Counted from the first letter of the stretch, positions 1 to 5,686 are shown. The stretch: 5,686 nucleotides of DNA from an uncultured Nannocystaceae bacterium (GCA_938084085.1 CALKDV010000383.1:1-5686); one strand, 5' to 3'. Numbers and translations: made by a program. The notes: generated by a model from the letters alone, not told the origin.

Positions 1-1025
1 ATCGAGTGGTGCCAGGGTAGACAGGTCAGCACAAAGATCACAACTCCGACGGGAAGGCCGACGCGATGGAGCTGCCGAATACGCCCACTCACCAGCATGT
101 CAGTCAAGATCAGCAGACCGATGAGACCGGGGCCTAAGAAACCTTTTCCCATCAAGGACAGGCCGCCGCCGATATAGACGACGCCCATCCAGACGTCCCG
201 GTGGGTGCGCCACCGAAGGCTCGCCACCACGACCACCACCACAAGTCCCCAATAGAGCCACAGCGTGTTGGAGATCTCCACGAGCGTCTCGGTGCTCGGA
301 AGAAACGGCCCTTTCGCGAAGCGAGAGACCCGAGCCACCGTGTCAGCGGAGTTGACGTGCAAATGTAAAACTGTGAGGGGCACGATCGCCGCGAGCGTGA
401 ACACCAGCGCGAACCCTCGCCACGCCGGATCTTGAGCGCAGTGCGTTCGACCGAACCTCTGCCCACGGCGCAGTGTCCGTTCCCCATCCAGCATGGCCAT
501 CGCCCATGCGCCCATCGCCATCACCACCGGCGCCACAAAGTAGATATCCGTGATCGCCTGCCGTGACGCCACGGCGTACTGCGGCATCGTCGCGAGGGCC
601 AGCCCGGCGAGGAAGCCCGCGCGGCGCGACACGCAGCGGCTGATCACGTACGACAAGAATAACGCGGCCCCTAGCCCAAAGAGCATGCTCGGCGTTCGAA
701 GCGCCAGCTCCGGCCAAAGCCCTCCTGCCATCTCAGCAGGATCGGCTGAGGTCCCCACACCAAAGGTCCGCAACGAAACCGCCATGCACCAAAAAGGGAG
801 CGCGTGCTTCGAATAAAAGACGTTTTCAGCGCGCCCGCTCGGGCCGTAGCCGCCCCGCCACCACAAATCGAGAGGATCCCCCCGCACCAAGATGTTGCGC
901 GCCACCTCCCCGTAGTGGGTCTCCCACGGGTCCCAAAGGCCACAGGCGCTCACCGACGTCAGGTAAATCGCGACGATGACAAGCCACGCCACTACAGGCC
1001 ACGAAACTTTCCCAAATCTCGGCAT
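1..1025 (-). CDS. GT-C family (PMT/ArnT-like) membrane glycosyltransferase, C-terminus beyond the left edge
   Basis: The reverse strand is open without a stop from 1091 to position 1. It encodes a hydrophobic protein resembling lipid-carrier-dependent GT-C glycosyltransferases (GT39/GT83), integral membrane enzymes that move a sugar from a polyprenyl-phosphate donor onto lipid A, protein or another acceptor. Numbering from the ATG at 1025: first membrane helix about 9-29; then the acidic loop LWDPWETHYGEVAR (about 30-43) that in this superfamily carries the catalytic acid; a YSKHALPFW stretch (about 71-79) matching the family's 'K-P-x-L-xFW' segment; SRQAITD (about 154-160) before another helix; a Val-rich helix near 260-270; MGKGFLGPGL near 292-301; and CLPWHH at the edge. 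About 341 codons are present, so roughly the C-terminal third or more is probably missing. The start at 1025 places the first helix near the N-terminus and leaves room for a promoter. An in-frame ATG at 1091, with a GAAGAG element 7 nt upstream, would add 22 residues and is a real alternative. Acceptor and sugar cannot be told from the sequence. Confidence 0.85.
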   Translation of the reverse strand, partial: MPRFGKVSWPVVAWLVIVAIYLTSVSACGLWDPWETHYGEVARNILVRGDPLDLWWRGGYGPSGRAENVFYSKHALPFWCMAVSLRTFGVGTSADPAEMAGGLWPELALRTPSMLFGLGAALFLSYVISRCVSRRAGFLAGLALATMPQYAVASRQAITDIYFVAPVVMAMGAWAMAMLDGERTLRRGQRFGRTHCAQDPAWRGFALVFTLAAIVPLTVLHLHVNSADTVARVSRFAKGPFLPSTETLVEISNTLWLYWGLVVVVVVASLRWRTHRDVWMGVVYIGGGLSLMGKGFLGPGLIGLLILTDMLVSGRIRQLHRVGLPVGVVIFVLTCLPWHHS

Positions 1026-1032
1026 TCGAAGC

Positions 1033-1061
1033 TTGATCGTCTCGCCCAACCCGTGAAAGAT
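1033..1061 (+). promoter_or_regulatory. Weak candidate promoter for the rightward PLP-enzyme gene
   Basis: On the plus strand, TTGATC (1033-1038) is followed after 17 nt by AAAGAT (1056-1061, only 3 of 6 matches to the -10 consensus). A start near 1068 would leave a leader of about 25 nt before the ATG at 1094. The -10 overlaps the -10 of the opposing candidate promoter, so the two would compete. The match is poor and could be chance. Confidence 0.15.
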
Positions 1062-1084
1062 ACCGGAACGTGCACGGCTCTCAA
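1057..1084 (-). promoter_or_regulatory. Candidate sigma70-type promoter for the leftward glycosyltransferase gene
   Basis: Read on the minus strand, TTGAGA (1084-1079; 5 of 6 matches to TTGACA) is followed after 16 nt by TATCTT (1062-1057; 4 of 6 matches to TATAAT). Transcription would begin near 1050, giving a leader of about 25 nt before the ATG at 1025. This is one reason for preferring that start, since a start at 1091 would lie upstream of the promoter. The prediction rests only on hexamer matching. Confidence 0.3.
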
Positions 1085-1093
1085 AACTCATCC

Positions 1094-2089
1094 ATGAACT
1101 CTTCGCTCGGTCGGAGCGATGTCCTCGACGCCGCGGAGCGCCTGGCGGGTCAAATTGTCCGTACACCTACCATTCGCGCCAATCTTCTCGAGGGTGACGC
1201 TGGATGCGAGCTCTATCTAAAGGCCGAGAATTTGCAGCACATTGGCGCGTTTAAGGCTCGCGGAGCCCTGCACGCGGTCGGTCGACTCTCGAAAGAGGCG
1301 CGGGCCCGCGGCGTAATCACCTACAGCTCCGGCAATCACGCCCAGGCGGTCGCGATGGCCGCGAGGCGCTTTGACATGTCCGCCACCATCGCCATGCCCG
1401 AGGACGCGCCGGCCGTTAAAGTCGCTGGCGTGCGGCGCGAGGGCGCGACTGTCGTCATCGCCGGGACGACCTCGGATGAACGAAAAAAGAAGGCGCACGA
1501 GCTAGCCGCGAAGACCGGCGCCACAATCATTCAGCCCTTCGACGACGACTATATCATCACAGGTCAAGGCACCGCGACCTTAGAATTGCTGGAGGACACG
1601 CGCGCCCTCGGAGTCCAGCTTGACGCGCTCCTGATCCCGACCGGCGGCGGCGGAGTACTCGCGGGCGCGTGCCTCGCGGCGGCCGATGAGGACTTTCCAA
1701 TCTATGCGGTGGAGCCTCACGGGTGCGACGCCATGACTCGCTCTCTGCAACACGGCGAGCGGGTCGCGGTACAACCTGGCCCCACCCTGGGAGATGGACT
1801 CAAACCCGTCATGGTGGGCGAACGAAACTTCGCCATCGCCAAACGCCGAGCGGACTCTGGAATTCTGGTGGACGACGACGACATGGGGTACGCCCTCATC
1901 GGTCTCTTGCTCCGCCATAAGATCCTCGTGGAGCCCTCGGGCGCCGCCGGACTCGCGGTCGCCCTCCGACGTCGACTCCCGGGCGCGCCTCGGCGGGTCG
2001 GTGTCATGCTCACCGGGGGCAACGTGGACTCCTCCGTGGTCTCCTCCCTCCTCGCGGCCCACGCGAGGCGATGGAGCGCTGAAAGATGA
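1094..2089 (+). CDS. PLP-dependent serine/threonine dehydratase or serine racemase family protein (no ACT domain)
   Basis: This is a fold-type-II pyridoxal-phosphate enzyme of about 331 residues, a cytosolic type that deaminates L-threonine or L-serine to 2-oxo acid plus ammonia, or racemises serine. Numbering from the ATG at 1094: the PLP-binding lysine is K54 in HIGAFKARGA; the substrate loop is SSGNHAQA (78-85); the phosphate-binding glycine loop is TGGGGVLAG (183-191); VEPSGAAGLA lies near 279-288; and the C-terminal TGGNVD motif is at 307-312. The length fits a single catalytic domain with no ACT regulatory domain, so it is unlike biosynthetic IlvA. The second acidic metal ligand expected in eukaryotic serine racemase is not evident (EPHGCDA, about 207-213). 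The ATG at 1094 leaves eight residues before the usual DVLDAAERL start of the fold. A GTG at 1070 with a weak AAAGA upstream is an alternative. It overlaps the next gene by 4 nt. The family is sure; the substrate is not. Confidence 0.92.
   Translation: MNSSLGRSDVLDAAERLAGQIVRTPTIRANLLEGDAGCELYLKAENLQHIGAFKARGALHAVGRLSKEARARGVITYSSGNHAQAVAMAARRFDMSATIAMPEDAPAVKVAGVRREGATVVIAGTTSDERKKKAHELAAKTGATIIQPFDDDYIITGQGTATLELLEDTRALGVQLDALLIPTGGGGVLAGACLAAADEDFPIYAVEPHGCDAMTRSLQHGERVAVQPGPTLGDGLKPVMVGERNFAIAKRRADSGILVDDDDMGYALIGLLLRHKILVEPSGAAGLAVALRRRLPGAPRRVGVMLTGGNVDSSVVSSLLAAHARRWSAER
2073..2089 (+). promoter_or_regulatory. Shine-Dalgarno and ATGA stop-start overlap between the PLP enzyme and lipoprotein genes
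   Basis: A GGAG at 2073-2076 lies 9 nt before the ATG at 2086. That ATG shares bases with the TGA (2087-2089) ending the upstream gene. This arrangement normally gives translational coupling, and it fixes the start of the lipoprotein, whose signal sequence begins at once. Confidence 0.7.
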
Positions 2090-3375
2090 CGCCTCGCGCC
2101 CATCTGCGAAGCCACATTCTCCCTGCCCTCGTCCTCGCGGCGAGCGTCTCCATGGGATGTGGCCGCAGTCAGATGCGGCCCGACCCTACGCGATCCGGAG
2201 CTGCGACGCGCGATGAGGGCTCGGCGCCGGCGACCCCGCCCGCGACGTCTCCCGCCAAATATTCAGAATCGAAGCCCAGACAGGCGTCCACGTGGGGAGC
2301 CAGAGACGCGACCCAACACCGGGTCGTCTTCGCCGACCGGAGCAGCCAAGGATATCTCCTATTGCTTCCCCCACAAACGGAGCCAGGGCCACCGAGCGTG
2401 CCCTCACGGGCAACCCTCCAAGGCTGGGTTGACGAGACGTTCGCCGAAAACGCCAACCTGGATGAGGTCCGCCTCCTCCGCACGCTCATCGGCACCGATG
2501 CCGAGGCGCCTTCGGCGATCGCTCCCCTCTCCGCGCAGCAGGTGGATCCCTCCGACGCCGCGGCCATGCGGCGTCGAGTGAAGGTCTCGGACCTCATCGG
2601 TCTGCACACGGCGCTGTTGGAGACCGACAAGGTCGCCTCCACGTCCGTATTGCAAGACCCCATCTTGTCTCGTGCCCTGTCCGAGGAAGATCGGGCCAGC
2701 CTCAGCGCTCGGCGCTACGCGGTGTTACTTCGAGCCGACTACCGCGCGCGCGAGGCGTTCCGCGGGCTGAGGCTGCTCCAGACCCTCGTCCGAATCGCGT
2801 CGCAGAAGCTCAACGCGTTGATTCTCGACCCCGACACCCTCGAGGTGCGCGACGTGGTGTCTTTTTCTGAGGCTCGACTACGGTCAGCGACCGCGTCTGT
2901 CGCGTCACAGGTGACGGTGGTGCCGTTCCAAGAGGGAGACGGCGAGACGCGCTCCGTACGAATGACCACACGGGGAATGCGGCGATTCGGCGCGGTCGAT
3001 CTTGAACTCACGGGCCTCCCGTTGGATCCGTATGTGCTGCAACACGCGACCGATCTCCTCTACGGAATCGCCCTCGTGCTAGTTAAAACCGCCGAGGTCG
3101 ACACGAAGGGGTTCGCCCTCCAGGTTGAGGATGTTTTGACCGTACACTGGCGAGACATTCAGCAAGCGTACGAGGGCACCCCACGTGAGCTTCATCGATG
3201 TGACGGATGCCCCGAGAATTTGGAGCTGCATCTCGTGGAGCGCCCGCGTCTCTCCTCGGATCCTCAAGACCATGTCGTGGCGCAGGTCGTCGCCCCCCGC
3301 ACGACGAGCGACCCCGTGAGCTATGACCACCCCGCGTGGGTTCAACGCGCGCTCGTCCGTATGTTCGGTGGGTGA
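2086..3375 (+). CDS. Predicted lipoprotein of unknown function, coupled to the PLP enzyme gene
   Basis: I do not recognise this 429-residue protein with confidence. It opens with a basic stretch (RAHLRSH), a hydrophobic core ILPALVLAASVS (about 11-22) and GC at 24-25. This looks like a signal peptidase II lipobox with Cys25 as the lipidated residue, although Ser at -3 and Met at -2 are not ideal. Residues about 33-66 form a Pro/Ala/Ser/Thr-rich linker, so the soluble part would hang from a membrane in the periplasm or at the surface. Residues about 78-425 look globular, with an Arg-rich helical segment near 205-245 (ADYRAREAFRGLRLLQTLVR) followed by LDPDTLEVRDV (247-257), then TRGMRRFGAVDLELTGLPLDP near 295-314. 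The last segment faintly recalls DUF4261-like domains, but this is a memory-based impression. Apart from Cys25 the only cysteines are a CDGC pair at 372-375, possibly a disulfide or metal site. Base composition matches its neighbours. Confidence 0.85.
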   Translation: MTPRAHLRSHILPALVLAASVSMGCGRSQMRPDPTRSGAATRDEGSAPATPPATSPAKYSESKPRQASTWGARDATQHRVVFADRSSQGYLLLLPPQTEPGPPSVPSRATLQGWVDETFAENANLDEVRLLRTLIGTDAEAPSAIAPLSAQQVDPSDAAAMRRRVKVSDLIGLHTALLETDKVASTSVLQDPILSRALSEEDRASLSARRYAVLLRADYRAREAFRGLRLLQTLVRIASQKLNALILDPDTLEVRDVVSFSEARLRSATASVASQVTVVPFQEGDGETRSVRMTTRGMRRFGAVDLELTGLPLDPYVLQHATDLLYGIALVLVKTAEVDTKGFALQVEDVLTVHWRDIQQAYEGTPRELHRCDGCPENLELHLVERPRLSSDPQDHVVAQVVAPRTTSDPVSYDHPAWVQRALVRMFGG

Positions 3376-3384
3376 ACCCACGCG

Positions 3385-3411
3385 CCCGCGACGTGTCACG
3401 TAGAGCGCGGG
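3385..3411. terminator. Candidate bidirectional hairpin in the convergent gap
   Basis: In the 51-bp gap between the converging lipoprotein and permease genes, CCCGCG (3385-3390) pairs with CGCGGG (3406-3411), and inside it ACGT (3391-3394) pairs with ACGT (3398-3401) around a GTC loop. The unpaired AGAG (3402-3405) forms a bulge. The position suits termination for both transcripts, but there is no T-run on either strand, so it is not a classic intrinsic terminator. Confidence 0.35.
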
Positions 3412-3426
3412 ACCGGTGCACGCCTC

Positions 3427-4317
3427 TCAACGCCGGCGAGTCGCCGCGAGCGCCACTCCGACCAACGTCAAGCCGCAACCGATGGCGGCCACGACCCCTA
3501 CCCTCTCCTCGAGGATGATCACACCGAGCAGCGTTGACACCACGGGTTCCGACACCGCCGCGATCGCCACGCCTGTCGGCGGTAGGTATTTCAGAGTCCA
3601 CGTCAGGGTCGTATGACCGATGAGCTGGGGCACAAGCGCGGCCATCAAGATCCAAAAACCCGCCTGCTGGCTGGGAATCTCCAGAGGGATCCCCAACACG
3701 ACGGACCAAAGCAACAGCGCCGCGGCCCCCACCGCGAGCGCCACTCCAGAGAACGCGACGGCATCGAGCGTCTCCCCCTGAGCACGTACGAGCAGCATGT
3801 AGCCGGCCATCGCAGCTGCCCCCGCGAGCGCGAGCCCGTCTCCGACGAGCCGGTCACCGCTCGCGTCCCCGCCGCCGTGTTCCACGCCCAGCACCACCAA
3901 CCCAGCCAGCACCACGCCGAGGCTGATCCAGACCCGGCCCGAGGGGCGGTCCTTTCCAGTTTTGAGCGCGATGAGGCCGAGAATCAACGGCGTCGCCGTC
4001 ACGAGGGACACAGACGCCGCGACCGAGGTGAGCGTTAACGAGGTCACCCACGTTCCAAAGTGCAGCGCGTACCAGAGTCCACCGAAGGCTGCGGCGCGCA
4101 CTTGGGCGCGAGGTAGCCGCCCCTTTCGAATCGAACGCACTGTGGGAATCGCGAACACCAACGCGGCGATCGTCAAGCGCGTCCCAGCCATCACCACAGG
4201 ATGCGTCGGCGCCGCGAGCCGGAAAAAGATCGCCGCACAGGACACGGCGAACACGGCGACCGCGAGCGCGAGCCCGATGCGACCCGCGCGCGGGCGACCG
4301 CTGGCCTCAACACTCAT
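3427..4317 (-). CDS. EamA/DMT-superfamily permease
   Basis: This 296-residue inner-membrane protein has about ten hydrophobic helices arranged as two EamA-type repeats, the usual size and layout of the 10-TMS drug/metabolite transporter (RhaT/YdcZ-like) proteins, which typically export amino acids or other small metabolites. Visible features: first helix about 14-33; MAGTRLTIAALVF (43-55), the common helix-2 pattern; WVTSLTLTSVAASVSLVTATPLILG (90-114), typical of the end of the first repeat; an acidic/Gly-rich loop (145-158) between the halves; HTTLTWTLKYLPPTGVA (235-251); and the family-diagnostic SEPVVSTLLGVIILEERV (256-273) closing the second repeat. A short basic tail (TRRR) ends the protein. 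The ATG overlaps the stop of the upstream hydrolase by 4 nt and there is no strong Shine-Dalgarno, so translation probably depends on the hydrolase. Substrate and direction of transport cannot be read from the sequence; the neighbour suggests an amino-acid-like hydrolysis product. Confidence 0.93.
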   Translation of the reverse strand: MSVEASGRPRAGRIGLALAVAVFAVSCAAIFFRLAAPTHPVVMAGTRLTIAALVFAIPTVRSIRKGRLPRAQVRAAAFGGLWYALHFGTWVTSLTLTSVAASVSLVTATPLILGLIALKTGKDRPSGRVWISLGVVLAGLVVLGVEHGGGDASGDRLVGDGLALAGAAAMAGYMLLVRAQGETLDAVAFSGVALAVGAAALLLWSVVLGIPLEIPSQQAGFWILMAALVPQLIGHTTLTWTLKYLPPTGVAIAAVSEPVVSTLLGVIILEERVGVVAAIGCGLTLVGVALAATRRR

Positions 4318-5686
4318 GGTGGGGATGCGCTCTGCTCTGGGACGGTAGAAAAGCGGAGGGCGCTCGGGTGGGCGCTCTCTCTGAGCACCTCATGGTTCGC
4401 GGCCTCAAAGTCATCTTTTGTCGCCTCGAAGATATTGTCCACCCATCGCTGTGGGTTGCGATCAACCAACGGAAACCAGGTGCTCTGAACCTGCACCATA
4501 ATTCGATGACCTGGCTCAAACCGATGCAGCACGTCTTGCAGCTCCACGGTCACCCGCGTGGGCTGCCCTGGCTTGAACGGCTCTGGGCTCGCGGGCGAGT
4601 TCCTAAACCGGCCGCGTAAGACCTCGCTGCGCACCATCATCTGGTAGCCGCTCATATGCTGCCCCTCGCTGAGGAATTCGTGGTCCTTTGCGTCATCCGG
4701 GAACACGTCGATCAACTTGACGATCCAATCCGCGTCCTCGTGATCCGTGGTCACCCAAAGCTCCGCTTCAATCGGGCCGGCGAGGGTCATCCCCTTTTCT
4801 AGCGGCGCGGACCGATAGGTCATCACGTCAGGGCGCCGCGACGCGAAGCGCTGATCGTCGGTCATATATTCACGGGTCATCCCGGTGGCGACATCCTCGG
4901 TGAACGGCACTGGCGAGTCCGGGTCACTGACGAATCGATCCCTCGCCTTCCGCTGCGTCGGTAGGGCGTCTACCAGAGTCCCATCGCCGCCAAAATACAT
5001 CGCCGCTGGCGCCGCGGTGGGGGGCGGCCACGCGTCAAATGAGCGCCACTCGTTACTACCCGTCTCGAACACCAGCGCCTCGGGCAAATCGAGTTCACCT
5101 TCGCCGCGCAGAAAGTGCCCAAAGAAACGGCGCTCGACCTCTTCTTGATAAAAACGTGAGGTCTTCGCCCCAAACGAGACATCTCCAAGATGATCGCCGT
5201 CGGTCCTCGACCAGCCGCCATGCCTCCACGGCCCCATCACCAGCATGTTGAACACGTCAGGGTTCTTTTTCTCAACCGCCTCATAAATTTTCAGGGGCCC
5301 ATAGAGGTCCTCTGCGTCAAACCATCCTCCCACTGTCATCACAGCGGGCGCCACGTCGGACAAGTGCGGCAAGATGTCGCGGTCGCGCCAAAACTTGTCG
5401 TAGTTGGGGTGCGCGACCAATGAGTTCCAAAATGCGTTGTCTTGGCCCAGATACCGCGTGCGCGCGTTCTCGAGCGGCCCGAGATCCAAGAAGAACTGGA
5501 AGCCGTCCTTGGTCTTATGATCAAAGCGCGGCCCCCACTTTTTGGTGGGTCCGGTGCGAGGGCGACCGAACACCGCGAGAAAGTTAAAGGCATGCGGAAG
5601 GAAGAAAGCGCCGTGATGATGAAAATCGTCGTACCACCAGTCGGCGATGGGGGCTTGCGGGGACACCGCCACCAACGCGGGGTGAT
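4314..5686 (-). CDS. CocE/NonD family (X-Pro dipeptidyl-peptidase S15-like) alpha/beta hydrolase, N-terminus beyond the right edge
   Basis: This is the C-terminal ~457 residues of an alpha/beta hydrolase in the family of cocaine esterase, glutaryl-7-ACA acylase and alpha-amino acid ester hydrolase. The frame is open to the right edge and begins inside the domain (HPALVAVSPQAPIADWW), so the N-terminus is missing. A TTG at 5673-5675 is an internal Leu codon, not a start. Numbering from that codon: an acidic pair in YDDF (16-17), a cap-like region about 40-110, the catalytic Asp in GGWFD (D120), Glu122 and Asp123 right after it, and the catalytic His in GPWRHGGW (H152). The C-terminal jelly-roll domain spans about 283-440, with TYRSAPLEKGMTLAGPIEAELWV (286-308) as its first strands and FEPGHRIMVQVQSTWFP (386-402) near the end. 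The nucleophile Ser should lie some 15 residues beyond the edge. It overlaps the downstream permease by 4 nt, so the two are co-expressed. Whether it is exported cannot be judged without its N-terminus. Confidence 0.93.
   Translation of the reverse strand, partial: HPALVAVSPQAPIADWWYDDFHHHGAFFLPHAFNFLAVFGRPRTGPTKKWGPRFDHKTKDGFQFFLDLGPLENARTRYLGQDNAFWNSLVAHPNYDKFWRDRDILPHLSDVAPAVMTVGGWFDAEDLYGPLKIYEAVEKKNPDVFNMLVMGPWRHGGWSRTDGDHLGDVSFGAKTSRFYQEEVERRFFGHFLRGEGELDLPEALVFETGSNEWRSFDAWPPPTAAPAAMYFGGDGTLVDALPTQRKARDRFVSDPDSPVPFTEDVATGMTREYMTDDQRFASRRPDVMTYRSAPLEKGMTLAGPIEAELWVTTDHEDADWIVKLIDVFPDDAKDHEFLSEGQHMSGYQMMVRSEVLRGRFRNSPASPEPFKPGQPTRVTVELQDVLHRFEPGHRIMVQVQSTWFPLVDRNPQRWVDNIFEATKDDFEAANHEVLRESAHPSALRFSTVPEQSASPP

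Noticed and set aside
343..943. Several minus-strand frames with Arg/Gly-rich translations
   Set aside because: They overlap the glycosyltransferase gene in other frames. The hydrophobic, motif-bearing frame running to the left edge is the real one.
1081..1095. Minus-strand mini-frame ATG GAT GAG TTT TGA
   Set aside because: It has only four codons. It could be a leader peptide in principle, but nothing supports it, and it lies upstream of and overlapping the glycosyltransferase's alternative start.
1580..2062. 160-codon minus-strand open frame
   Set aside because: It is fully antisense to the clearly real PLP enzyme gene, has His/Arg/Gly-rich composition, and shows no recognisable motif.
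3083..3709. 208-codon minus-strand open frame spanning the convergent gap
   Set aside because: It is Arg/Gly-rich with no domain sense and lies antisense to the lipoprotein 3' end and out of frame within the permease gene. It reflects GC-rich codon bias in the real genes.
3613..4348. Plus-strand open frames opposite the permease
   Set aside because: They are antisense to a gene with clear family motifs, have charged low-information translations, and contain no membrane segments or domains.
5673..5675. TTG as the start codon of the hydrolase
   Set aside because: The frame continues upstream to the edge with HPA just before it, the family's usual HPALxAVSPQAP segment, so this is an internal Leu and the gene is cut by the window.
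1..5686. tRNA, rRNA, CRISPR, insertion sequence, attachment site or large repeat
   Set aside because: No transposase, long inverted or direct repeats, regularly spaced repeats or tRNA-like cloverleaf sequence was noticed. Coding regions fill nearly all of the window, with gaps of only 68 and 51 bp.

Overview
The window is ordinary, densely packed bacterial chromosome. It is GC-rich (third codon positions dominated by G/C), the gaps between genes are very short, and two gene pairs overlap by 4 nt (ATGA). The gene styles (an ArnT/PMT-like glycosyltransferase with a 'DPWETHYGEVAR' loop, a lipoprotein with a Pro/Ala/Ser-rich linker, a CocE/NonD hydrolase) suggest a deltaproteobacterial-type organism such as Myxococcota or Bradymonadales. 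That assignment is an impression from the proteins, not a demonstrated result.

Layout, left to right. (1) Positions 1-1025, minus strand: the N-terminal ~341 residues of a multi-spanning GT-C (PMT/ArnT-like) glycosyltransferase that runs off the left edge. (2) Positions 1026-1093: a 68-bp divergent control region with possible back-to-back promoters. (3) Positions 1094-2089, plus strand: a complete fold-type-II PLP enzyme of the serine/threonine dehydratase-serine racemase family without an ACT domain. (4) Positions 2086-3375, plus strand: a predicted lipoprotein of unknown function, overlapping the PLP gene by 4 nt. (5) Positions 3376-3426: a 51-bp convergent gap with an imperfect GC-rich hairpin. 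(6) Positions 3427-4317, minus strand: a ten-helix EamA/DMT-type permease. (7) Positions 4314-5686, minus strand: a CocE/NonD (X-Pro dipeptidyl-peptidase S15-like) hydrolase that runs off the right edge and overlaps the permease start by 4 nt. Its nucleophile serine lies beyond the window.

How the genes may work together: three transcription units are inferred. One is the glycosyltransferase, leftward. The second is the PLP enzyme plus lipoprotein, rightward. The third is the hydrolase plus permease, leftward and convergent with the second. In the third unit the hydrolase carries the Asp-x-Glu-Asp signature of alpha-amino acid ester hydrolases, so hydrolysis of an aminoacyl ester or amide followed by movement of the product through the DMT permease is a reasonable hypothesis. 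No defence system, mobile element, CRISPR array, structural RNA gene or clearly new system was found. The most question-worthy items are the uncharacterised lipoprotein coupled to the PLP enzyme, and the substrate of the hydrolase-permease pair.
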